From: Ruminococcus sp.
GTDB taxonomy: Bacteria; Bacillota; Clostridia; Oscillospirales; Ruminococcaceae
NCBI GenBank assembly: GCA_015066745.1
Contig: SVNW01000031.1
Coordinates: 1-36,937, forward strand
DNA: 36,937 bases
Direction: 5' to 3'
In this document: one piece after another, positions 7,972-17,034 of the stretch
Numbering within the stretch: position 1 is the first letter of the stretch
How the letters are laid out: each line of letters begins with the position of its first letter
The notes under the pieces: model-generated
The model's database searches: none
The model's input: only the letters and a program-made list of their open reading frames with translations
Told to the model about the DNA's origin: nothing
Program-made: the position numbers and the translations under genes

Positions 7972-7999
7972 ACCGATTTTTCCGGTCAGGCAAATCGGT
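7972..7999 (+). promoter_or_regulatory. hairpin in the cellulase mRNA leader
   Basis: ACCGATTT (7972-7979) pairs perfectly with AAATCGGT (7992-7999) around a 12-nt loop, TTCCGGTCAGGC. This is the only GC-containing structure in an otherwise AT-rich leader and lies 25-50 nt after the predicted start of transcription. It is not followed by a T-run, so it is not a standard terminator. It does not match a riboswitch class I know; it could affect mRNA stability or bind a regulator. Confidence 0.45.
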
Positions 8000-8046
8000 A
8001 CATTAGTTGGAAAGGTATCTTTTTATTTTTGAAAGGGGAATTTAGT

Positions 8047-10404
8047 TTGAAATCAATAACTAAAAAATTCATTTCTGCTGTTACAGCTCTGGGAATTGTG
8101 GCTTCTTCAGCAGGTATTCTCTCGATTGGAAACAACGAAACAGTAAAAAATGTTGAAGTTTCTGCAGCTTCTTCATACAACTATGGCGAAGCACTGCAAA
8201 AATCACTCTTCTTCTATCAGGTTCAGCAGTCAGGTCCTATCGCTGACTGGAATCAGGTTCAGTGGCGTGATGACTGTATGGAAAACGATTTTGTTACAGG
8301 CGGTTGGTTTGACGCAGGTGACCATATCAAATTTGCAGTAACAAATGCATATTCGGCATCTATGCTCGCATGGGGTCTTATTGAATACGAACAGGGACTC
8401 AAGGACTCCGGTCTGCTTGACCTCTACAAGAAAAATCTTCAGTTTGCACTTGATTATCTTGTTGGCTGTGACCTTGGTGATGAAGTTGTTTATCAGATCG
8501 GCGACATCGGCTTTGACCACAAATGGTGGGGCGCTGCCGAAGTTTATCTTGAAAAACTCAAGATAATGGAAGGTGAAGATGCAAGACCATACTTTACAAC
8601 AAAGGACTCATATGTAACAGGTCAGATGGCTGCTGCTCTCGCTGCCGGATACATGGTTTTCAAAGACAGTGATCCGACACTTGCCGCAACATACCTCGAA
8701 CATGCAGAAAACTGTTTTAAAATAGCAGATACAACACGTGACGGCGGAAACACTCCTGCATCTGATGCTATGTACAAATCAAGCCACTTCTACGATGAAC
8801 TTTTCTGGGCTGCAAACTGGCTCTACAGAGCAACTAAGGATCAAAAATACCTTGATCTTTGTAAATCAGATTATATCCCTAACCTCGGACTTGAAAGCCA
8901 GTCTACAGAACTCAAATATACATGGGGTCATTGCTGGGATGACGTTCAGCAGGGCGGTACACTCCTTTACGCTATGAATACAGGCGATGAAGAATGGATA
9001 AAGCAGGTTCAGAAGCATCTTGAATACTGGACAACAGGCTACGGCGGTAAAAAGGTTGATTATACACCTGACGGACTTGCATGGCTCATGAACTGGGGTT
9101 CACTCAGACATACTACAACTACTGCATTCTTGGCATATGTTGCGGCTGACAACCTCTTTAAAGATGACTCTGCATCATTCAAAAAATACATAGATTTTGC
9201 TGATTCACAGATGAACTATTGTTTCGGTGATAACGGCAGAAAATCAAGCTATGTTGTAGGTATGGGTGAAAACTATCCTAAGGCATGGCACCACAGAACA
9301 TCAAGCGGTATCTGGAATGACAACTGGAACGATCTCGGTACTGAAGACGGCAGACAACATGCTCACGTACTCTACGGCGCACTTGTTGGCGGTCCGGGTA
9401 AAGACGGTTCTTACAATGACGCTATAGCTCAGTACGAATATACAGAAGTTGCTATCGACTACAACGCAGGTTACACAGCTGCTCTTTGTGCAATGGTTGA
9501 AAAGTACGGCGGAACTATCGATCCTGCATTCCCTCCTACCGAAACTCCTAAGTGGGACGAATTCTATATCGAAGCTTGTATCAACCAGGCAAGTGCAAGC
9601 TATATAGAACTTAAAGTTATGGCTACAAACCATACTGCATGGCCGGCAAGAACAGTAAAAGACCTTTCATATAACTACTATATGGACTTTACCGAACTTT
9701 TTGATGCAGGACTCACTGTTGATGACGTTTCTGTAAAGATAGGCTCTGACGAATTCAAGAACTGTACAATTTCTGAACCTATTCAGTATGACGGCAATAT
9801 CTATTATGTAAAGATCTCTTATGCAGACGGTACTTGCATCATGCCTACAGGTCAGTCTGAACACCAGGGCGAAGTTCAGTTCAGAGTATCTGTTGATGAC
9901 AAGACACCTGTATGGGATTCAGAAAATGACTACTCATTTGCAGGACTTGTAAAACAGGATCTTTCAGTAGCAAAGAATATTACAATGTACGATGGAGATA
10001 CACTTATCTGGGGCGTAGAACCTGACGGAACAACACCTTCAGAAAAGCCTCCTGTAAAACCTGAACAGACAACAACATCTACTACAACAGCCACAAACCC
10101 TCCTGCTACTGTTACAACTTCAGCAACTACTTCATCTACATCTGCTTCTGTAACAACTGCTCCTTCAAACACAAATCAGGGCGGTTCACAGACAATCAAG
10201 TATGGTGATATAAACGGTGATAATGCTATAGATCTTACAGACCTTACATTACTCTCACTCTATCTTTTAGGAGATAGTAAACTTGATGATACTCAGCTCA
10301 AAGCTGCTGACGTTTCATACAATAGTTCTGTAGATCTCGCTGACCTTGCACACTTCAAACAGTATATCAGCAAAGAAGCAGGCATTGTTCTTGGTCCACA
10401 GTAA
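8047..10404 (+). CDS. cellulosomal GH9 endoglucanase with CBM3c and type I dockerin
   Basis: From a TTG start at 8047 (Shine-Dalgarno AAAGGGG, 8032-8038) the protein is 785 residues. Its order is: signal peptide (KSITKKF then a hydrophobic run, cleaved around VSAAS); GH9 catalytic domain (~43-480) with catalytic Asps in DAGD (89, 92), the HHR block after GENYPKAW, and proton-donor Glu 467 in YTEVAIDYNAGYTAAL; CBM3c-like module (~503-660); Thr/Ser/Pro linker (~670-715); and a dockerin (~719-780). The GH9-CBM3c pairing is typical of processive endoglucanases that cut cellulose outside the cell. The dockerin would plug it into a cohesin scaffoldin not present here. Its first calcium loop is canonical (DINGDNAIDLTD); the second (DVSYNSSVDLAD) has Ser and Asn in place of Asn and Asp. 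An upstream in-frame TTG at 7912 is the promoter -35 and is not a start. Confidence 0.95.
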   Translation: MKSITKKFISAVTALGIVASSAGILSIGNNETVKNVEVSAASSYNYGEALQKSLFFYQVQQSGPIADWNQVQWRDDCMENDFVTGGWFDAGDHIKFAVTNAYSASMLAWGLIEYEQGLKDSGLLDLYKKNLQFALDYLVGCDLGDEVVYQIGDIGFDHKWWGAAEVYLEKLKIMEGEDARPYFTTKDSYVTGQMAAALAAGYMVFKDSDPTLAATYLEHAENCFKIADTTRDGGNTPASDAMYKSSHFYDELFWAANWLYRATKDQKYLDLCKSDYIPNLGLESQSTELKYTWGHCWDDVQQGGTLLYAMNTGDEEWIKQVQKHLEYWTTGYGGKKVDYTPDGLAWLMNWGSLRHTTTTAFLAYVAADNLFKDDSASFKKYIDFADSQMNYCFGDNGRKSSYVVGMGENYPKAWHHRTSSGIWNDNWNDLGTEDGRQHAHVLYGALVGGPGKDGSYNDAIAQYEYTEVAIDYNAGYTAALCAMVEKYGGTIDPAFPPTETPKWDEFYIEACINQASASYIELKVMATNHTAWPARTVKDLSYNYYMDFTELFDAGLTVDDVSVKIGSDEFKNCTISEPIQYDGNIYYVKISYADGTCIMPTGQSEHQGEVQFRVSVDDKTPVWDSENDYSFAGLVKQDLSVAKNITMYDGDTLIWGVEPDGTTPSEKPPVKPEQTTTSTTTATNPPATVTTSATTSSTSASVTTAPSNTNQGGSQTIKYGDINGDNAIDLTDLTLLSLYLLGDSKLDDTQLKAADVSYNSSVDLADLAHFKQYISKEAGIVLGPQ

Positions 10405-10421
10405 GTTTTAATACCAAAAAT

Positions 10422-10453
10422 AAATCACGCAGTTTTTTAATTCTGCGTGATTT
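10422..10453. terminator. bidirectional rho-independent terminator
   Basis: An 11-bp perfect stem (AAATCACGCAG, 10422-10432; CTGCGTGATTT, 10443-10453) is followed by a T-rich tail. It ends the cellulase gene and, from the other strand, the cardiolipin synthase gene. Confidence 0.88.
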
Positions 10454-10460
10454 TTATTTT

Positions 10461-11996
10461 TTATAAAAGCGGACCTAAAGTTCTCAGTATTCCATTTTCA
10501 ATTTTTTTGTGAAGTTTTATATTTTTCAAATATTCATCATCTATAACACGACATTTTTCAAGCATATCAAGAAAATCCTGTTTTATATCATCTATACAGC
10601 TTGTCTTATACATAAAAGTAGCACATTCAAAGTGAAGATACAAACTTCTGTAGTCAAGGTTTATTGTTCCTACTACTGCTTTTTCATCATCGGAAACAAA
10701 GTTTTTGGCATGAACAAATCCGGGAATATATTCATACACTTTTACCCCTGTTTCCACAAGCTCCTTATAATATGCCTGAGCGATTTTATATACATATTTC
10801 TTATCGGGTATACCAGGAACTATTATTCTTACGTCTACCCCGCTTTTAGCAGCAAATCCAAGTGCTGTTATCATCTCATTGTCAAGTATAAGATACGGCG
10901 TAGTTATATAGATATATTTACGGGCTTTATTTATAATATCATAGTAAACCAGTTCGCCTATATTTTCGCCGTCTGTAGGCACATCACCATACGGCATTAC
11001 AAAACCATCGGTTTTAAATTTTTCCGGATAATATCTGTGGGGACGATATATTTCATAATTCTCATCATCACCGGGCAAAATGTTCCACATCTGAAGAAAC
11101 ATAATTGTAAAACTCCATGCTCCGTCACCTTTTAACATAACCGCAGTATCTTTCCAATGCCCGAATCTGTTTATAATATTTGCATATTCGTCGGCGATAT
11201 TTACTCCGCCGTTAAAAGCTGTATGACCATCTATCACCATTATTTTTCTATGGTCTCTGTTGTTCTGGACCGAAGAAAGAAAGGGACGGAATGCATTAAA
11301 GATACGGCATTTTATTCCGAGACTGTTTATATATTTATGATAACCGTCAGGCAAATGGATCTGACTGCCCATTCCGTCATACAAAAGTCTCACATCTACC
11401 CCATTAGATGCTTTGTGTTTTAATATATCGAGTATTTCTGACCATATCTTTCCCTCCTGAACTATAAAGTATTCCATAAATATAAAATGTTCTGCTTTGA
11501 GTAATTCTTCTTTCATACGCTCAAACATTTTTTCGCCAAGAGAGAAATATTCGACAGATGTATTTTGATATATCGGAAAGACACCTTTATTGTTCATATA
11601 TTTCACAAGGTTTGCCACATAAACATCTTCTTTTTCTACTTCGCAAATCACTTTTTCATCTTGTATAAGATACTCTTCTGTATCTTTAAGTCTTTTCTTT
11701 GTAAGTTTCTGAAAAAGCTTCTTTGTCGTTTCTGTACTGTACATAATATAAATTATGCCACCAAAAATAGGCATTGACATTATCGGAACTATCCATGCCA
11801 GTTTGTATGCCGGATTTGTTTTTTTGTTCAGAATAACATATACAATGATAAGACTAAGAAACGTAAATAACGCATAAACCCACACATAGTTCTCGCTAAG
11901 TTCCAATATAGTTATAAGAAGCGCAGATAATTGGATAAATAATGCAACAAAAACAAAAGCTTTTCTGCTAAATATAAACCTGAGTACTTTTTTCAT
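10461..11996 (-). CDS. cls: cardiolipin synthase (phospholipase D family)
   Basis: The 511-residue protein would join two phosphatidylglycerol molecules into cardiolipin at the cytoplasmic membrane. The N-terminal ~90 residues hold three hydrophobic segments (about 13-35, 38-57, 66-86), as in the Cls membrane anchor. Two complete phospholipase D HKD motifs follow: H249-K251-D256 (HRKIMVIDG) and H429-K431-D436 (HAKNFVSDD), each with the downstream GG(V)N or GT(I)N partner. Length is close to the family norm (about 480-510). The Shine-Dalgarno is weak (AAAGAGATG region), so the ATG at 11996 is likely but not certain. It lies downstream of the NfeD/SPFH operon on the same strand, separated by a hairpin, so it is probably transcribed separately. 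Confidence 0.92.
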   Translation of the reverse strand: MKKVLRFIFSRKAFVFVALFIQLSALLITILELSENYVWVYALFTFLSLIIVYVILNKKTNPAYKLAWIVPIMSMPIFGGIIYIMYSTETTKKLFQKLTKKRLKDTEEYLIQDEKVICEVEKEDVYVANLVKYMNNKGVFPIYQNTSVEYFSLGEKMFERMKEELLKAEHFIFMEYFIVQEGKIWSEILDILKHKASNGVDVRLLYDGMGSQIHLPDGYHKYINSLGIKCRIFNAFRPFLSSVQNNRDHRKIMVIDGHTAFNGGVNIADEYANIINRFGHWKDTAVMLKGDGAWSFTIMFLQMWNILPGDDENYEIYRPHRYYPEKFKTDGFVMPYGDVPTDGENIGELVYYDIINKARKYIYITTPYLILDNEMITALGFAAKSGVDVRIIVPGIPDKKYVYKIAQAYYKELVETGVKVYEYIPGFVHAKNFVSDDEKAVVGTINLDYRSLYLHFECATFMYKTSCIDDIKQDFLDMLEKCRVIDDEYLKNIKLHKKIENGILRTLGPLL

Positions 11997-12032
11997 TTTT
12001 CATCTCTTTCATAAAATATCTCAAAACAAATT

Positions 12033-12064
12033 GACTGCCAAATAGCTTTCACTATCCGGCAGTC
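12033..12064 (-). terminator. terminator after the SPFH gene
   Basis: GACTGCC (12033-12039) pairs with GGCAGTC (12058-12064). Reading leftward, the stem is followed by AATTTGTTTTGAG, a moderate T-run, 16 nt after the SPFH stop codon. The T-run is actually stronger on the + strand, where no gene needs it. Confidence 0.6.
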
Positions 12065-12079
12065 TTTTTTTATCTGAAT

Positions 12080-13039
12080 TTACTTTGTTTCATCAATGAT
12101 AGTCTTTATACCTGTTGCAAGACCTGCCATACCCTGTATCTGACTTGGAATGATGATCTTTGTCGCCTTTCCGTCAGCTGCTTTCTGGAATGCTTCAAGT
12201 GACTTGAGAGCTATAACGCTGTCTGTAGGTGCTGCTTCATTGAGAAGTTTAAGACCTTCCGCCATTGAACGCTGTATCATTTCTATAGCCTGTGCTTCAC
12301 CTGTAGCTTCAAGGATCTTCTGTTCACGAGCAGCGTCAGCTTTAAGTATCATAGCTTCTTTTTCAGCCTGTGCTTTAAGTATCTGTGATTCTTTTTCTGC
12401 CTGTGCTCTTAATATCTGTGATTCCTTTTCACCCTCTGCAACAAGAACAGCGGATTTCTTTTCACCTTCTGCCTGAAGTATCTTCTCACGACGTTCACGT
12501 TCAGCCTTCATCTGCTTCTCCATTGCGTCCTGTATCTCACGAGGAGGAAGAATGTTTTTAAGTTCAACACGATTTACTTTGATACCCCATCTGTCTGTAG
12601 CCTGATCAAGAATTGAAGTGATTTTTGTGTTTATAACATCTCTTGAAGTAAGAGTTGAGTCAAGTTCAAGGTCACCTATGATATTTCTGAGAGTAGTTGC
12701 TGTAAGATTTTCGATAGCTGAAAGTGGCTTTTCAACTCCGTATGCGTACTGCTTCGCATCTGTTATCTGATAAAACACTACTGTATCGATCTGCATTGTA
12801 ACGTTATCTTTTGTAATAACCGGCTGAGGCTTAAAGTCAACAACCTGTTCTTTTACAGAAACCTTTTTTGCTACCCTGTCAATAATCGGAATCAGCATAT
12901 GTGGCCCTGTTGTCCATGAAGCATGATATGCTCCAAGACGTTCAACTACGTAAACCTGAGCCTGAGGAACTATCTTGATACTTGAAACAATAATCATCAA
13001 CAAAAATATGATTAATCCTAAAATAACATATACACCCAT
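12080..13039 (-). CDS. SPFH/Band 7 membrane-microdomain protein (stomatin/QmcA-like)
   Basis: Starting at the ATG at 13039 (Shine-Dalgarno AAAGGCGG, 7-9 nt upstream) the protein is 319 residues: a single N-terminal membrane helix (~3-22), a Band 7 domain (~25-190, with IVPQAQVYVVERLGAY at its start and LPPREIQDAMEKQMKAERERR at its end), and a coiled-coil tail. The tail contains near-repeats of KESQILRAQAE, visible as ~30-bp tandem repeats in the DNA at about 12340-12460. An upstream in-frame TTG at 13066 would add nine residues but sits ahead of the ribosome site. Together with the NfeD gene just upstream it forms the standard pair thought to organise membrane microdomains or quality control with membrane proteases; the exact client is unknown. 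Confidence 0.93.
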   Translation of the reverse strand: MGVYVILGLIIFLLMIIVSSIKIVPQAQVYVVERLGAYHASWTTGPHMLIPIIDRVAKKVSVKEQVVDFKPQPVITKDNVTMQIDTVVFYQITDAKQYAYGVEKPLSAIENLTATTLRNIIGDLELDSTLTSRDVINTKITSILDQATDRWGIKVNRVELKNILPPREIQDAMEKQMKAERERREKILQAEGEKKSAVLVAEGEKESQILRAQAEKESQILKAQAEKEAMILKADAAREQKILEATGEAQAIEMIQRSMAEGLKLLNEAAPTDSVIALKSLEAFQKAADGKATKIIIPSQIQGMAGLATGIKTIIDETK

Positions 13040-13094
13040 AAAAAATACCGCCTTTCTGATTTTCAAATAATGTTTTTACTTTTCCTCTTAAATA

Positions 13095-13577
13095 TTATGT
13101 GTTGTACTTTGACCATATATCCGGCTCAGCATCAGAATCCTCCAGCATAGCGATCTTTTCAACGACAAGAGTCGTTCCTGTAATCTCACGCACGATAACT
13201 GATTCTCCTGTTTTTACAGAAGAGCCATCTGTAGTTCGTGCATTCCAGTCAACTCCGTTAAGTTTTACCCTGCCTGTATTATTTTTAATACTCAGATCTT
13301 CTATTACTATTGCCTTGCAACCTATCTCACTCTGAAGATTTGTAGCAATGATAGACTTCTTCATTTTTTTGAGTAACGGCCTTGTGCAAATCAGAAGTAT
13401 AACTGATACCAAAACAAATATGACCAGTTGAAGCTCGAACGGAAGAAAGAATGATGCACCCAGAGCTGCAAGCGCTCCGGCAGCAAACCATATCGAAACT
13501 ATCTGCGCCGTAGAAAGCTCAAGGCCAAGCATCAAAACAAAGATTACCGCCCATAAAATCAACTGACCTGTGTCCAT
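13095..13577 (-). CDS. NfeD-family membrane protein (short form)
   Basis: This 160-residue protein has two or three membrane helices in the first ~75 residues (ILWAVIFVLMLGLELS, IVSIWFAAGALAALGASFF, LQLVIFVLVSVILLI) and a C-terminal OB-fold domain (~90-150, with GCKAIVIEDLS and KTGESVIVREITGTTLVVE), the layout of the short NfeD proteins that lack the ClpP-like protease part. It is encoded 55 bp upstream of the SPFH gene on the same strand; NfeD and SPFH proteins are typically paired and thought to act together in membrane microdomains. The start follows a strong AAAGGAG at 7 nt. Confidence 0.92.
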   Translation of the reverse strand: MDTGQLILWAVIFVLMLGLELSTAQIVSIWFAAGALAALGASFFLPFELQLVIFVLVSVILLICTRPLLKKMKKSIIATNLQSEIGCKAIVIEDLSIKNNTGRVKLNGVDWNARTTDGSSVKTGESVIVREITGTTLVVEKIAMLEDSDAEPDIWSKYNT

Positions 13578-13612
13578 AAAACTTCTCCTTTCTGAAAATT
13601 TTGTATGTTTAA

Positions 13613-13641
13613 ATTATAACATATTTTATGTCAGAATACAA
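13613..13641 (-). promoter_or_regulatory. promoter of the NfeD/SPFH operon
   Basis: Read leftward: TTGTAT (13641-13636), 17-bp spacer, TATAAT (13618-13613), with extended -10 TGT. It lies about 36 bp upstream of the NfeD start codon. Confidence 0.75.
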
Positions 13642-13767
13642 TAGAAAATCATTATATGTTATAAAATATATGCACAAAAATTTTAAGATATTATTTTATA
13701 TCATGACGCATCATCTTACTTTAAACCAACCGGTCATAAATATTTTTTCATTAAATTTTATAAATTA

Positions 13768-13796
13768 TTGATTTTTTTCATCAAATATGATAGAAT
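13768..13796 (+). promoter_or_regulatory. promoter of the polyamine operon
   Basis: TTGATT (13768-13773), 17 bp, TAGAAT (13791-13796), with extended -10 TGA. The predicted leader is about 53 nt and contains a tiny open frame (MIRTIFS, ATG 13816 to TGA 13837) that ends at the speD ribosome site; it has no ribosome site of its own. Confidence 0.75.
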
Positions 13797-13855
13797 AAAT
13801 TGAATTGATAATTACATGATTCGGACTATTTTTTCATGAGAGGTTGTGCTTAATT

Positions 13856-14650
13856 TTGAATAATAAAATTTCTTTATATGGATTTAACAATCTGACAAAA
13901 ACATTAAGCTTCAATATTTATGATGTATGTTATGCAAAATCAGAACGTGAACAGACTGACTATATAAGATACATCGACGAACAATATAATTCCGAACGTC
14001 TTACAAAGATTTTATGTGACGTTACAGAAATAATAGGTGCAACTATACTTAACATCTCAAAGCAGGATTACGAACCTCAGGGAGCGTCTGTAAACGTGCT
14101 TATCGCTGAAGGTGATGTTTCCCCGGAAAATATAGATCGTTCCTGCAATCAGGGAAATATGCCACATGAAACCGTTCATGCTCACCTTGACAAAAGTCAT
14201 CTTACAGTTCATACTTTTCCCGAATCACACCCGGATAACGCAATAACCACATTTCGTGTTGATATCGATGTATCCACATGTGGTGAGATCTCCCCGCTCA
14301 ACGCTCTTGATTATCTTATCGAAAGTTTTGATTCGGATATAATAACAATAGACTATCGTGTAAGAGGATTTACAAGAGATGTACATGGGAAAAAATATTT
14401 TATAGACCATGATATCACATCAATACAGGACTATATAAATGAAGATACTCTTCAGAGATATGATGCTATCGATGTAAACGTATATCAGTCAAATATTTTC
14501 CACACCAAAATGCTTATAAAAGAATTACAACTGCAAAACTATCTGTTCAACACTGATGTATATGAACTTCCGCCAAAACAAAGACTTGATATTTCCAATA
14601 ATCTCAGACAGGAAATGATAGAAATTTTCAGCGGTATGAATATTTACTGA
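13856..14650 (+). CDS. speD: S-adenosylmethionine decarboxylase proenzyme (E. coli-type SpeD)
   Basis: From TTG 13856 the protein is 264 residues, the same size as the E. coli enzyme. It is made as a proenzyme that cleaves itself before a serine to create a pyruvoyl cofactor; the site is visible as K113-S114 in [15 protein letters not shown], followed by the conserved [23 protein letters not shown] region. It decarboxylates S-adenosylmethionine, giving the aminopropyl donor for spermidine synthase. Another TTG at 13844 is immediately next to the GAGAGG ribosome site (13838-13843) and so is unlikely; 13856 is 12 nt away. First gene of the six-gene polyamine operon. Confidence 0.93.
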   Translation: MNNKISLYGFNNLTKTLSFNIYDVCYAKSEREQTDYIRYIDEQYNSERLTKILCDVTEIIGATILNISKQDYEPQGASVNVLIAEGDVSPENIDRSCNQGNMPHETVHAHLDKSHLTVHTFPESHPDNAITTFRVDIDVSTCGEISPLNALDYLIESFDSDIITIDYRVRGFTRDVHGKKYFIDHDITSIQDYINEDTLQRYDAIDVNVYQSNIFHTKMLIKELQLQNYLFNTDVYELPPKQRLDISNNLRQEMIEIFSGMNIY

Positions 14651-14683
14651 TAAAAATTTATATTTTAAACGGAGGAAATGCTA

Positions 14684-16135
14684 TTGAAAAAAGAACTTTT
14701 ACAAAATAACGCTCCATTATATGAAGCAATGAAAAACTTTCGTTTAAACCGCGTCGTTCCGTTTGATGTACCGGGACACAAAGGTGGCAGAGGAAATGAA
14801 GAACTCACTGAATTTCTTGGAATAAACTGCCTGAAGGCTGACGTAAACTCCATGAAACCACTTGACAATCTCTGTCATCCTGTATCGGTAATAAAAGAAG
14901 CACAGGAACTTGCAGCTCAGGCTTTCGGAGCAGATTCATCATTTTTTATAGTAAACGGTACTACAGGATCTGTCCAGGCAATGATAATGTCCGTCTGTAA
15001 AGAAGGCGACAAACTTATAATGCCCCGAAACGTTCACAGAAGTGCTATAAATGCCCTTGTAGTAAATGGTGCTATACCGATATACGTAAATCCGGGGGTA
15101 AATAAAAATCTTGGTATTCCTCTTGGAATGTCTGTTTCAGACGTAGAAAAAGCAATAAAAGAAAATCCTGATGCGAAAGCAGTTCTTATTAACAATCCTA
15201 CTTATTATGGTGTCTGTTCTGATCTTAAAGCTATAGTTGAACTGGCTCATAAGCATAATATGAAAGCACTGGTTGACGAAGCTCACGGAACACATCTTTA
15301 TTTTGGCGAAGATATGCCGATAAACGGAATGGCCGCAGGTGCAGATATGGCATCTGTCAGCATGCACAAATCAGGTGGCTCGCTTACTCAAAGCTCCATA
15401 CTTCTCTGCGGAAAATCAATAAATTCTGCCTATGTACGACAGGTAATAAATCTTACACAGACTACAAGTGCATCATATCTCCTTATGTCATCACTTGATA
15501 TTGCCCGAAAAAATCTCGCTCTAAACGGAAAAGAAATTTTTGCAAAGGCTGTAAAATATGCAGAATACGCACGAAGCGAAATAAATAAAATAGGCGGTTA
15601 CTATGCATTTGGCGCGGAGCTTAACGACAATGATGCTTTTTATGCATTTGACAAGACTAAACTTTCTATAAATACGCTTGATACCGGTCTTGCCGGAATA
15701 GAAGTTTACGATATATTACGTGATGAATATAATATTCAGATAGAATTCGGCGACCTCGGAAATGTACTTGCATATATATCTGCCGGAGACAGAGCTCTTG
15801 AAATAGAACGACTTATTTCCGCACTTGCAGAAATTAAAAGACGTTATTCAAGAGATAAAGCAGGTATGTTTGACCACGAATACATAAATCCTATTGTCGT
15901 ACTCTCACCAAAGGAAGCCTTTTTCAGCAATAAAAAAGCTAAAAAACTTGAAGAGTGCTGTGACCATATCTGTGGTGAATTTGTAATGTGTTATCCTCCG
16001 GGAATACCGATACTGGCACCTGGCGAAAAAATAACTTCTGAAATAATCGACTACATATCATATGCCAAAGAAAAAGGTTGTTCTCTCAGCGGAACACAGG
16101 ATATAAATGTTGATTTTCTTCAGGTTCTCGAATAA
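14684..16135 (+). CDS. speA: arginine decarboxylase, Orn/Lys/Arg decarboxylase fold I (SpeA type)
   Basis: From TTG 14684 (GGAGG, 8 nt upstream; an ATG at 14678 is only 2 nt from it) the protein is 483 residues, close to B. subtilis SpeA (490). It is a PLP enzyme of the major Orn/Lys/Arg decarboxylase family: VPGHKGG near the N-terminus, NGTTGSVQAMI for cofactor phosphate binding, LVDEAHGTHLYF with the pyridine-binding Asp, and the cofactor lysine K229 in SMHKSGGSLTQSS. A C-terminal domain ends with CYPPGIPILAPGE. Sequence alone does not separate arginine from lysine or ornithine as substrate; the agmatinase gene two positions downstream argues for arginine, giving agmatine. It sits 33 bp after speD. 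Confidence 0.88.
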   Translation: MKKELLQNNAPLYEAMKNFRLNRVVPFDVPGHKGGRGNEELTEFLGINCLKADVNSMKPLDNLCHPVSVIKEAQELAAQAFGADSSFFIVNGTTGSVQAMIMSVCKEGDKLIMPRNVHRSAINALVVNGAIPIYVNPGVNKNLGIPLGMSVSDVEKAIKENPDAKAVLINNPTYYGVCSDLKAIVELAHKHNMKALVDEAHGTHLYFGEDMPINGMAAGADMASVSMHKSGGSLTQSSILLCGKSINSAYVRQVINLTQTTSASYLLMSSLDIARKNLALNGKEIFAKAVKYAEYARSEINKIGGYYAFGAELNDNDAFYAFDKTKLSINTLDTGLAGIEVYDILRDEYNIQIEFGDLGNVLAYISAGDRALEIERLISALAEIKRRYSRDKAGMFDHEYINPIVVLSPKEAFFSNKKAKKLEECCDHICGEFVMCYPPGIPILAPGEKITSEIIDYISYAKEKGCSLSGTQDINVDFLQVLE

Positions 16136-16170
16136 ATCCAGGATAGACTTCAAAAAGGAGCGTGAATGAA

Positions 16171-17034
16171 ATGGATCTGTGGTATACAGAGAATCATACT
16201 GATGATGTACAATTTTCGATAAAAGTAGACAGACACCTTGAAAGCTATACGAGTGAATTTCAAAGAATAGATATCCTTGAATCCAAAGAATTTGGTCGAA
16301 TACTCACTCTTGACGGCTATCTTATGATAACCGAAAAAGATGAATATATCTATCATGAAATGATCACTCATGTCCCTATGGCTACAAATCCGAACATCAA
16401 AAATGTTCTTGTTGTAGGAGGCGGTGACGGCGGAACAGTCAGAGAACTTACACGTTACAGCCATATAGAGAACATAGATATGGTCGAGATCGATGAAATG
16501 GTTGTGGAACTTTGCAAGAAATACATTCCTTCAACCGCTTGTTCTCTTGACGATAAACGTGTTAAGATATATTATGAAGATGGCGTAAGATTTGTGAGAA
16601 ACAGTGAAGATAACAAATATGACCTTATAATCGTTGATTCTACAGATCCTTTTGGCGTAGGCGAAGGTCTTTTCACAAAAGAGTTTTACGGAAACTGTTA
16701 TCGTTGTCTTACAGATGACGGAATTCTTGTAAATCAGCATGAAAGCACATTTTATGACTCGTATGCAAACTCTATGAAACGTGCCCACAGCAGAATAAAA
16801 GAATTTTTCAATACAGCACTTGTATATCAGGCACATATTCCTACATATCCTTCCGGCCACTGGCTCTTTGGTTTTGCTTCAAAAAAATACGATCCGAGAA
16901 CCGATCTCAAAGCTGATTGGTGGAATAGTCTGAATATGACTACACAATACTACAATACTATACTTCACACCGGCTGTTTTGCTATTCCGAATAACGTAAG
17001 AAATCAGTTGCGTGAAACATACACGAAAGGATGA
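16171..17034 (+). CDS. speE: spermidine synthase (aminopropyltransferase)
   Basis: The ATG at 16171 (AAAAAGGAG, 10 nt upstream; a GTG at 16162 is too close to it) gives 287 residues beginning MDLWYTENHT, the usual SpeE opening. The enzyme transfers the aminopropyl group of decarboxylated S-adenosylmethionine to an amine. Visible motifs are VVGGGDGGTVREL and VEIDEMVVELC for binding the donor, and the catalytic DSTDPFGVGEGLFTKEFY gate. The acceptor could be putrescine or, given the neighbouring genes for making and hydrolysing agmatine, agmatine itself as in Thermus. It overlaps the agmatinase gene by 4 nt if that gene begins at 17031. Confidence 0.93.
   Translation: MDLWYTENHTDDVQFSIKVDRHLESYTSEFQRIDILESKEFGRILTLDGYLMITEKDEYIYHEMITHVPMATNPNIKNVLVVGGGDGGTVRELTRYSHIENIDMVEIDEMVVELCKKYIPSTACSLDDKRVKIYYEDGVRFVRNSEDNKYDLIIVDSTDPFGVGEGLFTKEFYGNCYRCLTDDGILVNQHESTFYDSYANSMKRAHSRIKEFFNTALVYQAHIPTYPSGHWLFGFASKKYDPRTDLKADWWNSLNMTTQYYNTILHTGCFAIPNNVRNQLRETYTKG

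Noticed and set aside
7972-7999. Cyclic di-GMP or other known riboswitch in the cellulase leader
   Set aside because: The stem and loop do not match the conserved core of the GEMM class or another class I can recall, and there is no downstream terminator or ribosome-site sequestering arm.
7912-8046. N-terminal extension of the cellulase from TTG 7912
   Set aside because: The TTG is the -35 hexamer of the gene's promoter, and a proper ribosome site and signal peptide start occur at 8047.
10509-11135. Open frame of about 208 codons on the + strand opposite cls
   Set aside because: It is dominated by Ile, Tyr, Phe and Cys with no motif, and the - strand holds two complete HKD motifs in frame. 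No promoter or ribosome site was seen.
12340-12460. Tandem ~30-bp repeats that might suggest a satellite or CRISPR-like array
   Set aside because: They are in frame within the SPFH gene and encode the repeated coiled-coil heptads (KESQILRAQAE). There are no spacers.
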